From positions 1,893,233 through 1,957,232 of the forward strand of contig CP003316.1 in NCBI GenBank assembly GCA_000247545.1: a stretch of 64,000 nt of DNA. The letters are read 5' to 3'. Source of the stretch: Pyrobaculum oguniense TE7 (lineage in GTDB: Archaea > Thermoproteota > Thermoprotei > Thermoproteales > Thermoproteaceae). The notes below the pieces were generated by a model. It did no database searches. It was not told the DNA's origin and saw nothing but the letters and a program-made list of their open reading frames with translations. Every line of letters begins with the position of its first letter. Position 1 is the first letter of the stretch. Shown here piece after piece: positions 52,218 to 61,143 of this stretch. The position numbers were made by a program, and so were the translations under genes.

Positions 52218-52309
52218 CCGCCGGACGCGCAATGCGGCGTGATACAACCCCTTAACTTGGTCTAATGAAATTCGCAAAAAATATTTATTGACCAAGCAGA
52301 GAAGCGTCA

Positions 52310-53317
52310 ATGTCTGTGGCAGGTGGGCTGGAATACCTGGAGAAGCTCAGGGACTTCTTCTACGGGTTGGCCGAGCTGAGGGATAGGCTCAAGGAGAGGG
52401 GCTTCACGTGGCCTAGGCCATACCCCGCCGAGGAGGCCGGCACCGTCAAGGTGAAGGTGGGGTTCCCGGCTATGTTGAGAAACGGCGTGATTATGGACGT
52501 GACCAACGTGGAGCAGGCTCAGATAGCCGAGGAGGCCGGCGCCGTTGGGGTGATGGTGCTGGACAAGCTCCCGTACGACGTGAGGAAGGCCGGCGGCGTC
52601 GCCAGGATGGCCGACCTCAAGGTGATAGAGGAGGTCATGTCCCACGTCACAATCCCCGTAAGCGCCAAGGTGAGGATTGGCCACTACTACGAGGCCTTCT
52701 TGTTGCAAGAGATCGGGGTCGACCTAATAGACGAGTCCGAGGTCCTGACCCCCGTCGACGACCAGCACCACATCAACAAATGGTTTTTCACCGTGCCCTT
52801 TGTCAACGGGTGCCGCGAGCTGTGCGAGGCGTTGAGGAGGATATCCGAGGGCGCCTCCATGATTCGATCCAAGGGCGAGGCGGGCACCGGCAACGTGAGC
52901 GAGGCGGTTAAGCACTTCAAGGCGTTATACAGGGCTATAAACGAGCTGGGCGCCGCAGAGGAGGAGAGGCTGAGGGACTACGCCAGGCAGTGCCAAGTGC
53001 CCCTTGAGCTGGTGGCCTTGACCGCCAAGATGGGCAGGCTACCCGTAATAACCTTCGCGGCGGGGGGCATAGCAACGCCGGCCGACGCGGCCTTGATGAT
53101 GTGGCTGGGGGCAGACGGCGTCTTCGTCGGATCTGGGATCTTCAAGTCCCAAGACCCGAGGCAGAGGGCTGAGGCCATCGTCTTGGCCACGGCCAAGTGG
53201 GACGACCCAGAGGCCGTGGTGGAGGCCCAGAAAATGGTGAGCGAACGCGCCGCGATGGTGGGTATCGACCTCAAGACCCTCAAGCCCGAGGAGCTTCTCC
53301 AGACGCGGGGTCTATGA
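52310..53317 (+). CDS. pdxS: Pyridoxal 5'-phosphate synthase subunit PdxS
   Basis: 335 residues, TIM barrel, slightly longer than the usual 295 through an N-terminal extension and an insert near 200. Catalytic elements: Asp in [20 protein letters not shown], Lys in [20 protein letters not shown], Lys in [20 protein letters not shown]. With PdxT it makes PLP from ribose 5-phosphate, glyceraldehyde 3-phosphate and glutamine. It overlaps pdxT by 4 bp (ATGA). Confidence 0.97.
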   Translation: MSVAGGLEYLEKLRDFFYGLAELRDRLKERGFTWPRPYPAEEAGTVKVKVGFPAMLRNGVIMDVTNVEQAQIAEEAGAVGVMVLDKLPYDVRKAGGVARMADLKVIEEVMSHVTIPVSAKVRIGHYYEAFLLQEIGVDLIDESEVLTPVDDQHHINKWFFTVPFVNGCRELCEALRRISEGASMIRSKGEAGTGNVSEAVKHFKALYRAINELGAAEEERLRDYARQCQVPLELVALTAKMGRLPVITFAAGGIATPADAALMMWLGADGVFVGSGIFKSQDPRQRAEAIVLATAKWDDPEAVVEAQKMVSERAAMVGIDLKTLKPEELLQTRGL

Positions 53318-53928
53318 AAGTGGGCGTGCTGGCGTTGCAGGGCGATGTGGAGGAGCACCTAGAGGCCTTTAGGAGGGCCGCCGCTGAGCTGAACATCTCG
53401 GCGGAGGTGGTTAGGGTAAAGAGGGCAGACCAGCTGGACGGCTTGTCGGCTTTGGCTATACCCGGAGGAGAGTCCACCACTATCGGCAAGCTGGCCCAGA
53501 GGCTGGGGATTTTAGACCGGCTAAGGACCGTAGTTGAGTCAGGGGTTCCAACCCTGGCCACCTGTGCGGGGGCCGTGTTGCTGGCCAAGGAGGTGAGTGA
53601 CGCCATTGTGGGCCCTACGGGCCAGCCGCTCCTCGCCGTGCTCAACGCCGCCGTTGTTAGAAACGCCTACGGGAGGCAGAGGGACTCCTTCGAAGCCAAT
53701 GTCGACGTGGAGGGCGTAGGTACGGTGAGGGCAGTGTTCATAAGAGCCCCGATCTTCGCCAAGACGTGGCCCCCCGCGAGGGCCATCGCGCATGTCGACC
53801 ATCCCCGCGCCGGCAGGGCAATAGCCGCTGTTAGACAAGACCACGTGCTGGCAACAGCCTTCCACCCGGAGCTTACCACCACGGCCTTTCACAAGGCCGT
53901 ACTGGAAATGGCGGCAGGTAGGCTCTAG
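53314..53928 (+). CDS. pdxT: Pyridoxal 5'-phosphate synthase glutaminase subunit PdxT
   Basis: 204 residues from the ATG at 53314, overlapping the pdxS stop. [20 protein letters not shown] start, GGEST near 48, catalytic Cys in [16 protein letters not shown] (about 82) and His/Glu in [10 protein letters not shown] (about 184). It releases ammonia from glutamine and passes it to PdxS. Confidence 0.97.
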   Translation: MKVGVLALQGDVEEHLEAFRRAAAELNISAEVVRVKRADQLDGLSALAIPGGESTTIGKLAQRLGILDRLRTVVESGVPTLATCAGAVLLAKEVSDAIVGPTGQPLLAVLNAAVVRNAYGRQRDSFEANVDVEGVGTVRAVFIRAPIFAKTWPPARAIAHVDHPRAGRAIAAVRQDHVLATAFHPELTTTAFHKAVLEMAAGRL

Positions 53929-54256
53929 GAAACAACAACAGGATCAATAGAGAGACTTTAGAAGCCACGGGGAGAGAAGAGCGAGAGCTGAGCCGCACCA
54001 CCGCCGCCCACCCGGAGTCCCCCTCCGCCCTCTTAAACGAAGCCACGGGCCGACTACCGCCCTGTCGAAGCGCCGGATCACCTAAGCCAATGCACGTAGC
54101 TACCTTTCGCCACTATACAGTCCGCCGCGTCGCCGTGATGCCTGGGCTTGCGGCGAAGCCGGATGGTCCCAGGAAATGCGAGCCCCTCAGTTTTTTCATG
54201 CCGCGTCGGGGGCTCGGCTCGGCCCTCCTGTTAGTTACGTCGTTGTTGCGGTGGGC
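53929..54256. other. Gene-free stretch with a hairpin followed by a T run
   Basis: 328 bp between convergent pdxT and the KaiC-like gene. On the plus strand CCTGGG (54141-54146) can pair with CCCAGG (54168-54173) around GCTT-GCGGCG-AAGC. Six T's follow at 54191-54196. This may be a terminator or small RNA. Nothing else is seen. Confidence 0.35.
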
Positions 54257-55078
54257 CTAGGCAGGCTCCAGGACAATCCCCCGGCTGGGCTCTATTCTCA
54301 CTCTGTAAGCCCTTGTGGCGTGGTTCGTCATCCGCATCTTCTTCACTATCAGCCACCTCCTCACCTCCTTTGCCGACTCGACGTCGTCCATCCACATGTG
54401 TATCACGCCGTCTGCGATGTGCTCTAGGCCGAAGCCGAACGCCTGCCTCGTCGTCGGGGCGTACTGGCTTGTGAGAAGCGCGGTGACGTTCTCCCTATGC
54501 GTGGCTATCTTAAGCTGGTAGGAGTACTTCCTGGCCATGACGGGCTTGTCCACCCAAAAGGCCGACATGGAGTCTATCACCAGGCGGACGTGCCTCTCGG
54601 GAGTACCCCTCTCCTTGGCCACTGCGAGGAGGTCGTAGGCCTCGTTTATCGCCTCGATCAGCGTGTCTATGGACAACGCGGCGTAGCGCCTAACCTTCTC
54701 GGGGCTCTCCTCCTTAGCCTTTTCGGTCAGCTGCCGCGCCACCTTCAACAAGCCGAAGATGTCGATGACGACAATTTCCGGGAGCTCCTCAGGCTCCTTC
54801 CTCCACGCTATGTTGTAGGCGGAGAACTTCGAGAAGTCCATGCCCAGCTGCCTCGCCTGCTCCATGACGTCGCGGAACTCCTGCTCCGTAGTGACGTAGA
54901 CAACCGGATCACCGGACCTAAGCCCGGCGTAGGCGAAGTGCATGCACAAGATGGACTTCCCAACGCCGGGCTCCCCAGTCACCACCACCCAGCTCCCCTG
55001 AGGTATGCCGCCTTCAAGCGCCCTGTCCAGCTCCTCCACCCCGGTGGAGACCCTCTTCACGTCCTTGCCAGCGCGCAA
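54257..55078 (-). CDS. KaiC-like RecA-superfamily ATPase
   Basis: 273 residues, single KaiC domain, not closely related to the duplicated pair. It starts VSTGVEELDRALEGGIPQGS, with Walker A VVTGEPGVGKSILC (about 33-46), catalytic Glu region VTTEQEFRDVM, Walker B RHVRLVIDSMSAFW (about 172-185), and a KaiC-type ALLTSQYAPTTRQAFGFGLE. It follows a membrane protein gene on the same strand by 9 bp, which suggests a membrane-linked regulatory role. Target unknown. Confidence 0.88.
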   Translation of the reverse strand: MRAGKDVKRVSTGVEELDRALEGGIPQGSWVVVTGEPGVGKSILCMHFAYAGLRSGDPVVYVTTEQEFRDVMEQARQLGMDFSKFSAYNIAWRKEPEELPEIVVIDIFGLLKVARQLTEKAKEESPEKVRRYAALSIDTLIEAINEAYDLLAVAKERGTPERHVRLVIDSMSAFWVDKPVMARKYSYQLKIATHRENVTALLTSQYAPTTRQAFGFGLEHIADGVIHMWMDDVESAKEVRRWLIVKKMRMTNHATRAYRVRIEPSRGIVLEPA

Positions 55079-55087
55079 CTATATAAG

Positions 55088-55843
55088 CTATCCGCGCAAC
55101 GCCACGTACAGGGCGTAGGCGACTGCCACCGCCCTCAGCCCGGTGTGCGTCGCCTCATATATCAGCGCCGCCCGCCTAGCCTCCGGCACGTTCCTATACA
55201 GCCAGACCCGCGCCTCCTTACAACAGTAACTAAGCCTCGGAGGATTCGGGATGAAAATCCATCCTAAAGCTAGGATGTCTCCGAGTGCCTCCGCTACCCC
55301 CCTCTCACCGCACCTCTCCTTCACCACTTCCTTGTGTGCAAATTTGAGACAGTGAAATGTTTGGAGATATGTTGCGTAAAGCGACCTAGCAACGATCCAT
55401 GCCAAAGCGACCCCCAAGCTAATGCCGGCAAGCCCCAGCGGCTCAGTAATCTTCACTGGTATGAAAAGCAGAATAATAACCAAAGCTCCCCTTACCTCGT
55501 TTATGAAGGCTACTGCGAGGTATTTTGCTGGAAGCCCACAAGAAGCGATACGAATAACAGAGTTGTAGTCCGCTACATATGCAGGCCTGCCAAGCACCAA
55601 TGCGAGCGCTACTAAAGGGACAAAATAATAGATCAATAAGATGCCCCTTTGGGGTTGCGGGAGCGTCGCTATTAAAATGACGGCGGTTATTTCTAGGAGG
55701 CCTCCTGCTAGTCCCGCGGCGGCCGCTACGTCTTCGTAGAAGACGCGCCGGTCCCACCGCCGCCCCTCCACCACGGCGTTGCAGATAGACTTCACGTATT
55801 CACAGACACAATCCCAAGCCTCCCGCCCCCCGCCTAAAACCAC
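55088..55843 (-). CDS. Hypothetical membrane protein linked to a KaiC-like ATPase
   Basis: 251 residues from the GTG at 55843, chosen because GTTTTTATAAC lies about 22 bp upstream; the frame is open to 55924. The N-terminal 45 residues include several cysteines (DCVCEYVKSICN). Three to four membrane helices follow (GGLLEITAVILIATLP, GILLIYYFVPLVALALVLG, GALVIILLFIPVKI and others), then a cytosolic part with SYCCKEARVWLYRNVPEARR. No family recognised. Likely in one operon with the KaiC-like gene. Confidence 0.7.
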   Translation of the reverse strand: MVLGGGREAWDCVCEYVKSICNAVVEGRRWDRRVFYEDVAAAAGLAGGLLEITAVILIATLPQPQRGILLIYYFVPLVALALVLGRPAYVADYNSVIRIASCGLPAKYLAVAFINEVRGALVIILLFIPVKITEPLGLAGISLGVALAWIVARSLYATYLQTFHCLKFAHKEVVKERCGERGVAEALGDILALGWIFIPNPPRLSYCCKEARVWLYRNVPEARRAALIYEATHTGLRAVAVAYALYVALRG

Positions 55844-56334
55844 GGGAAAAAAGGGTTTAGTTATAAAAACAAACTTACTGAAATGGGCGTGATGTTGTGT
55901 GCCGCCCCTGAGCCGTGATGTCATTCCTGTCGGGGCTGAACATTGTGACTGCTCATTTGTGCAAGCCGCCTAGCCAAATTCCAAGCTCTTGTGACGAGAG
56001 CGTGTAGCTCGCCTCGATAAGGCGTTGTGGCGCTCTTACAGCGATTTATAGCCTTAAGCGCATTGAGCTAGGGCACTATTACGCAAAAGCTCTGGCCCCG
56101 GCCGCCGTCACGTCCAGTGCGCGGCTACGTCCCAACCGCCCGCGCCGTAGACCCTCATGGCAACCCTCTAGTTAATCCAAGACGCCTAGATGCGTCGAGG
56201 GGGCTACGACTCTTTGGGTGTGGACTCGGAGCTTAGGCCTCTTTTCGAATTACGTCAAGCCAGCTGGCTTTGTGTTGCTATGCTACATTGCCAAATGGAC
56301 ATGCTAGAATTAAATATCTGAACAATTTTAAAAT
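55844..56334. other. Gene-free stretch upstream of the encapsulin gene
   Basis: 491 bp. AATTAAATATC near 56308-56318 is the TATA box of the encapsulin gene (about 22 bp before its ATG), and the region from 55859 holds the promoter of the leftward membrane gene. Between them I see no gene, repeat or convincing RNA. Confidence 0.5.
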
Positions 56335-57456
56335 ATGGTATTCTCGAAGAACCCGGTAGACATTACTAGGGACAGAAAGTTGTCCTCTGGTGAGATCGCC
56401 GACTCGCTTAGGCTTGCCATTATGGCCGAGCTAGATGCCATAAGCCTATATCTCCAATTGGCCAGGCTAATCGACGACGAGAGAGTAAGGAAGGTCTTTG
56501 AGGACGTAGCTAAGGAGGAGAAGACGCACTTCGGCGAATTTCTCGCACTGCTTAAACACTTCGACCCCGAGCAGGTGGAGCAGTTGAAGGCAGGCCTGAT
56601 AGAAGTCGGCGAGCTGACAGGCATAAAGGCGCCGATGAATGATCCCGACAATAAGCGGGTTGGCGAGTCTAACGCGCGCGGAGACCCCCCGCCTGACGTG
56701 GTCTCTTCATCGGGCCTAAGCCCCGAAGAGCTCAGGCACTTGCAGAATAGAGTGAGGGAGGTCTCCGGCAAGGCGAGGAGGTTTAGGAGGTATCTTGCGA
56801 CATATGAGGCAGGCCCTGGGATCGACGCAGTGCCGCTGGAGGAGGCGGCCCCCGGCCCCACAATAGCCGCTAATAGGTCGGTGGTGCCGCTTAAGGAGCT
56901 GAGCGTGAAGTTCTCCATATCGCAGAGGCAGATCGAGTACGCAAGAGCCAGGGGCGAGGCGGTCTACTCGACGTCGGCGGATAGGGCAGCGGTTAGGCTT
57001 GCGTATGAGGAAGACGCAACAATACTCGGCGATATTCTGGGCAACCCGAAGGTCAAGACAATGGGCATCACGTCGTGGGAGGCGCCGGGGTCTGCCGTAG
57101 CTGAGGTCTCAAACGCCGTAAATCTGCTTTACAGCAACTACGTGCCCGAGCCCTATGTGTTATTTGTAAGCCCCGGCAGATTCACGAAACTCTTGACAGT
57201 TGTCGAGAAGACTGGCGTCATGGAGCTGACGAGGGTTAAGTCCCTAGTTCAAGACGTCGTTGTGGTGCCCCAACTGAGAGACGACACGGCGCTGTTGCTG
57301 TCAACCCACCAATCAGTCATCGACGTGGCCGTGGGCGTAGACACGGCGCTGGTATACCTAGGCCCTGAAGACGGTACACACGGGTTTAACCTGTGGGAGA
57401 CCCTGGCGGTGAGGATCAAGGATCCCAACGGCGTAGTAGTACTAAGACAACCTTAG
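56335..57456 (+). CDS. Ferritin-like domain fused to an encapsulin shell protein
   Basis: 373 residues. Residues about 18-100 form a ferritin-like helical pair with iron ligands E32 (IMAELDAISLYLQLAR) and E62/H65 (AKEEKTHFGEFLALLK). After a flexible linker (about 105-135) comes an HK97-fold encapsulin domain of the family 1 type (KARRFRRYLATYEAGPGIDA, ITSWEAPGSAVAEVSNAVNL, ending LWETLAVRIKDPNGVVVLRQ). The same fusion is known from Pyrococcus furiosus, where the shell stores iron inside a 30-nm-class particle. It probably stores iron and limits oxidative damage. No separate cargo gene is adjacent. Confidence 0.92.
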   Translation: MVFSKNPVDITRDRKLSSGEIADSLRLAIMAELDAISLYLQLARLIDDERVRKVFEDVAKEEKTHFGEFLALLKHFDPEQVEQLKAGLIEVGELTGIKAPMNDPDNKRVGESNARGDPPPDVVSSSGLSPEELRHLQNRVREVSGKARRFRRYLATYEAGPGIDAVPLEEAAPGPTIAANRSVVPLKELSVKFSISQRQIEYARARGEAVYSTSADRAAVRLAYEEDATILGDILGNPKVKTMGITSWEAPGSAVAEVSNAVNLLYSNYVPEPYVLFVSPGRFTKLLTVVEKTGVMELTRVKSLVQDVVVVPQLRDDTALLLSTHQSVIDVAVGVDTALVYLGPEDGTHGFNLWETLAVRIKDPNGVVVLRQP

Positions 57457-57852
57457 AAACAACAAGCTCAGCGCTCTTTTTCATCTCCGTCCTTTCTCCT
57501 TAAGGGGCTAATTGTTTCTCCTCGTGAACAAAGGAGTCTCTACACGGCATCTGGATTTAACAGGTGGAGAATACGGCATCCTAGGGCTGCGTCTCGGGGC
57601 ATTTTGCTATGGTAACATGCGGCGGTTAAAAAGAGGATGAATTCATAATACGGCTACCAACGCTGTGATTATCATCGCCAGGGTGAAAGGCGAAATTAGC
57701 CACTGCTTTACAACTGTACATAACACAACTTCTCCATCTCTACGGCGGCGTAGCGCGGCGTGGCGTTTACTGGGGAGTTCTCATTTGGGATGCCGGGAAG
57801 GTTTACGATGAGTAGCAGTGCTCTGTGAGTTTTTAAATTCTTATAGGAGTTT
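57457..57852. other. Gene-free stretch after the encapsulin gene
   Basis: 396 bp. Pyrimidine-rich T runs (57476-57481 and CCTTTCTCC nearby) probably end encapsulin transcription. On the minus strand a short hydrophobic run (WLISPFTLAMIITALVAVL, about 57715-57655) looks like the tail of a membrane protein but has no start in frame. GTTTTTAAATTC (57829-57840) is the TATA box of the next gene. Confidence 0.4.
57476..57481 (+). terminator. Probable T-run terminator of the encapsulin gene
   Basis: CGCTCTTTTTC 20 bp after the stop, followed by more pyrimidine-rich sequence. Archaeal terminators are often simple T runs. Confidence 0.4.
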
Positions 57853-58071
57853 TTGGGAACGGAGTCGTGGCTTCGTAAACATGCAGTGGAGGAGGTTGAG
57901 TACGCTGTTTATTTCTGTGCTCCGAGAAAGGAGGTGGCTGAAGCGGCTGTGGAGGCGCTGAACGATGAGCAAGTCTTCCGATGTTGGGCGGCGGATTACG
58001 TGGTTGGTTGCGATGACGACGAGAGTTACAAGAAGGCAGAAGAAATCGTGCGCCGCATTGCGGAGAGGTGA
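57853..58071 (+). CDS. Small hypothetical protein
   Basis: 72 residues, TTG start, placed by a TATA box about 20 bp upstream. Sequence: helix, strand, helix (VEEVEYAVYFCAPRKEVAEA, WAADYVVGCDDDESYKKAEE) with three cysteines. No family recognised. Possibly a small toxin-antitoxin-type or regulatory protein; no evidence for either. Confidence 0.45.
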   Translation: MGTESWLRKHAVEEVEYAVYFCAPRKEVAEAAVEALNDEQVFRCWAADYVVGCDDDESYKKAEEIVRRIAER

Positions 58072-58420
58072 GGCGTAGAGCCAAGATTACTGCGCCACAA
58101 CCTGGAGCGTGCCAGAGGGCTCTCTGAAGAGGTGTTGGTAGAGGAAATGATGTGGAACGTCTTAGGGATAGACACGACGATAGAAACAGAGTAACCTCCT
58201 TTTTCATTCTTTACTGCAAGCGCTGATTGACCTTCGATAAGCAGGATTGGAACTTCCCGGGGCAACAAAGGCGCATCTGCGGCTTAGCGTGGTGGACAGT
58301 CGAAAGCCCTTTAGGAGCTTTACGCTAAGGATTGGCTTAGTTCTAATTTTGAAACAGATCACGTTGCAGTGAAGACTGATTGTTAAGAATGTCGAATATG
58401 TCCAATAAAGAGCGGCGTTA
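58072..58420 (+). other. Stretch with a short protein-like fragment
   Basis: 349 bp. From about 58078 to 58194 a plus-strand frame reads VEPRLLRHNLERARGLSEEV and ends MMWNVLGIDTTIETE at a TAA, but has no start codon. It looks like the 3' end of a lost gene. T-rich sequence (58200-58204) follows. Nothing else is seen. Confidence 0.3.
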
Positions 58421-58654
58421 TTATTGTTGGGGTCTAATCCTCTTGACGCTGTCTAGCACCTTCTCGGCGAGTAGGACGAGCTCCTCGTGCTCTTCCTGTG
58501 TGAAGTCGTCGTGCCACTTCTCCAGGAGCCTCCTCAAGAGGGCGAGGTTGAAGTGTAGCGCCGGCCAGTAGGGGTGGTGCTCCGCTATGCCGGCAGAGAG
58601 CTGTTCCAGCTCCTCCACCCTCTTCAGCATTGCGCGGGAGACGTCAGGCTCCAT
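58421..58654 (-). CDS. Small helical hypothetical protein
   Basis: 77 residues, all helical (AMLKRVEELEQLSAGIAEHH, FNLALLRRLLEKWHDDFTQE, EHEELVLLAEKVLDSVKRIR). It overlaps the upstream gene by 11 bp, so the two are co-translated. No family recognised. The paired small-gene layout would fit a toxin-antitoxin-like unit, but no motif supports that. Confidence 0.6.
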   Translation of the reverse strand: MEPDVSRAMLKRVEELEQLSAGIAEHHPYWPALHFNLALLRRLLEKWHDDFTQEEHEELVLLAEKVLDSVKRIRPQQ

Positions 58655-58976
58655 ATTGCAAAACGCGGCCTAGCTGTTGCTTAGGCCTCTCCGCCCCCTT
58701 TGCTCCGGTTTTCAGCGCCACGTACTGGCTTAATAGGCGCGGTAGCACGACGTTGGTTACTTTTTCCCAATCGCGCTGTATGGCGTCTCTGAGCCACCGG
58801 CAGTTCACCCCGCCGTACACGGCGTAGTACATGGAGAAGGACTTATCCAAGAAGTCGTACACGTCGTGTCTCTCGCCCGCCCTCTCCACCTCAACGGCGA
58901 GAGAGCTTTGCCCCATCTTCTCCAGAATCTTAATAACTTCTGGGTGTAGGAGGTGGAAAATTACCTCCCGGCTCAT
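58644..58976 (-). CDS. Hypothetical protein, first gene of a two-gene unit
   Basis: 110 residues. MSREVIFHLLHPEVIKILEK, then GQSSLAVEVERAGERHDVYD, DFLDKSFSMYYAVYGGVNCR and a basic C-terminus. Mixed helix, cytosolic. No family recognised. It overlaps the downstream small helical gene by 11 bp. Confidence 0.6.
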   Translation of the reverse strand: MSREVIFHLLHPEVIKILEKMGQSSLAVEVERAGERHDVYDFLDKSFSMYYAVYGGVNCRWLRDAIQRDWEKVTNVVLPRLLSQYVALKTGAKGAERPKQQLGRVLQYGA

Positions 58977-59006
58977 GGATCTGTGCCTTTGTGAATTAAT
59001 AAATCT

Positions 59007-59912
59007 TTACAAGTAGTCGTCTCTCCGGGCGATGTTCCTAACAGGGCCGCCAGTGGCGTAGGCGACGAGGTTCTTGACGGCGTCCATCACCATCTTGCGC
59101 CACACCTCCTCGCTTCCGTACCCCCCGGCGACCCACGGCGTCGCGACCACGTTGGGCAGCGAGAAAAACTCGGCGTCCTTGGCGAAGTCGTTGCGCCCCC
59201 ACCACACGTCGCTGGCGAAAATGAAGCGCGGTCTCTCCTTCACAATCCTCAGCGCCCCCTCCCTGTCAACAACCTCGGCCCTCCCCACGTTGACGAATAC
59301 CCCGTCCTCCGCCATAAGCGCCAAGTGCTCGTATCTTATCAGCCCCCTAGTGCGCCGGGTCAGCGGCAGGGCGCAGACCGCCGCCTTGGCTCCCCTAAGC
59401 GCCTCCTCTAGGCTTGAGGTGAAGCGCCACGGCCCCTCCCGCGGGGTCCGGGCAAAGCCCCAAACCTCCGCTCCAAGCGCCGCGAGAAGCCGCGCAACCC
59501 TTATGCCGATTTCGCCGAGGCCCAAGACAGCTACCTTTTTGCCTTGTAGAAGGGGCACTTCAAGATTTTTGTCATAGTCGCCGCGTCTCATCTTCTCGCT
59601 GTAATGTATTATCCTCTTGTAGGAGGCGAGGAGTAGGCCCAGCGCGAATTCGGTAACAGCGTCAGCGTTTGAACCAGCGTTACCCGCCACAACCACGTGA
59701 GGTGGGATATGCTCCCAAGGCAGGTGGTCTAGGCCTGCTAATACCACCTGGATAAATTTCAGCTTCGGCATCTTTTTCAACTCCTCCGGGCTGAGCCTAT
59801 AGACAAACGCCACCTCGACACCGCTCAGATCACCCCCCTTGACAATTTTATAGTACCTCCCCAGCTCTTCCTCCGCCTCTTTTGGCAAGTTGAAGTTTAC
59901 GTACAGCTCCAT
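59007..59912 (-). CDS. D-2-hydroxyacid dehydrogenase-like protein with an altered active site
   Basis: 301 residues with the family NAD-binding motif KKVAVLGLGEIGIRVARLLA (about 130-149) and the substrate Arg in VFVNVGRAEVVDREGALRIV (about 214-233). The catalytic His, normally in T-P-H-x-A-G, is replaced: VVATPWVAGGYGSEEVWRKM has Trp. The catalytic Glu region reads ASDVWWGRNDFAK rather than the usual D-V-x-x-x-E-P. The catalytic dyad thus seems lost or rebuilt. It may use other residues or act as a binding protein. Confidence 0.8.
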   Translation of the reverse strand: MELYVNFNLPKEAEEELGRYYKIVKGGDLSGVEVAFVYRLSPEELKKMPKLKFIQVVLAGLDHLPWEHIPPHVVVAGNAGSNADAVTEFALGLLLASYKRIIHYSEKMRRGDYDKNLEVPLLQGKKVAVLGLGEIGIRVARLLAALGAEVWGFARTPREGPWRFTSSLEEALRGAKAAVCALPLTRRTRGLIRYEHLALMAEDGVFVNVGRAEVVDREGALRIVKERPRFIFASDVWWGRNDFAKDAEFFSLPNVVATPWVAGGYGSEEVWRKMVMDAVKNLVAYATGGPVRNIARRDDYL

Positions 59913-59937
59913 GGCTTAAGGCAGTAATGAGTTAATA

Positions 59938-61071
59938 TCAATATCTCGACGTGGGGATCGCCGACAGCCTCAACACAGCCTCCGCCTCGTCCACGACGTC
60001 GCCGGGGATAAAGACGTGGTGGTTGGCGGGAGCCTCTGCCTCAAGCCTTACATGCCTGTCGAACTTCACAAAGGCTTGGGTGCGGCACGCGTCTGGCAGG
60101 AAATTGCCGCTTTTAACCACTTCAACCGTCCCCAAAGCCGCTCTGTCAAGCCTCGGGCTTATAGAGACTACTGTGTAGACCCGCTCTCTTAGCTCGGCGA
60201 CAAGCCCGTAGGGGAAGCCTGACTCGAAATGCGTCGTAACTCTCCAGCTCTTCGCCATGTCAAGGGAGATTGTGCAGTGGGCAAAGACCCCCTCAGCCCC
60301 TGTGTATTTAACCACGTTGGCAATCCACCCGCTACTGCCCGTGAGCCCCCTCGCCATTAGCATGAGGAACCCCGAGGCTAGATCCCCCTCACACGCCACT
60401 GTCTTGCCCCTGGAGTTGAGGACTGCGATTGACAGACAGGGGGTATACCTCCTTTTCATTAAAAAGGGGAAGCACTGGATGGCCACTACATCCGCCCCCG
60501 CGGCGTATTGAGAGAGGGCAGCGGCAATTTTCGCCACCTTCTCGTCGCCGAATAGCGCCAAGGCCTCCCGGTCAGGATCAGAGGAGTCGACTAGCTTTTC
60601 GAACTCCTCCAAGGGGACGACTCTAATAGACCAGCCGAATCTCTCCCTTAGGACTCTGGCTTGTGCGGTCTCCACTCCTATTAACACGGCCTTTGCCCCT
60701 ATTAACGACGACGCCGTATTTGCCACCCTCCTCGCCTTGGCTAGCGCCTCCCTGCAATTTCTATATGAGGGGCAGTGGAACGCCACGGCCGGCAGGCCGC
60801 GCGCTTCGAGCTCAGCCTTTGTGTGCAAGGCGCTTGCAAAACTGTTGTGCTCCCCGAAGCCCACTAACACGGCGCCTCGGGCCTTACACCTCTCCACTAG
60901 CTCAAGGGCAGTTGCGGTAGTCCCCCCAGTGGCGTGAATAATCAGAGGGAAGCTGGGCCCGCACTCCCCCACCTCTTTCAACTCCCCCACAGCAGAGGCT
61001 ACTGAGCTCTTCACGTCCTTTACAAAATCCTCTCCGTGAATGGGCGAATATAGGAAATAGGCCATATACAT
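59938..61071 (-). CDS. L-fucose/L-arabinose isomerase-like protein
   Basis: 377 residues. The N-terminal two-thirds are alpha/beta (IIHATGGTTATALELVERCK, LVGFGEHNSFASALHTKAEL, GADVVAIQCFPFLMKRRYTP). Then comes VACEGDLASGFLMLMARGLT and a C-terminal barrel (KSWRVTTHFESGFPYGLVAE, DACRTQAFVKFDRHV). The E-G-D metal-site segment and final domain resemble the FucI/AraA-like superfamily. Sugar isomerase activity is plausible but the substrate is unknown. It precedes the dehydrogenase-like gene on the same strand by 25 bp, so they may form one pathway unit. Confidence 0.7.
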   Translation of the reverse strand: MYMAYFLYSPIHGEDFVKDVKSSVASAVGELKEVGECGPSFPLIIHATGGTTATALELVERCKARGAVLVGFGEHNSFASALHTKAELEARGLPAVAFHCPSYRNCREALAKARRVANTASSLIGAKAVLIGVETAQARVLRERFGWSIRVVPLEEFEKLVDSSDPDREALALFGDEKVAKIAAALSQYAAGADVVAIQCFPFLMKRRYTPCLSIAVLNSRGKTVACEGDLASGFLMLMARGLTGSSGWIANVVKYTGAEGVFAHCTISLDMAKSWRVTTHFESGFPYGLVAELRERVYTVVSISPRLDRAALGTVEVVKSGNFLPDACRTQAFVKFDRHVRLEAEAPANHHVFIPGDVVDEAEAVLRLSAIPTSRY

Positions 61072-61143
61072 ATTTTAGCCTTTTAAAATATGCAATACGC
61101 GCTGATCTCGAACGGCACTCAGCGTTTAAGCAGGTGTCAGCAC

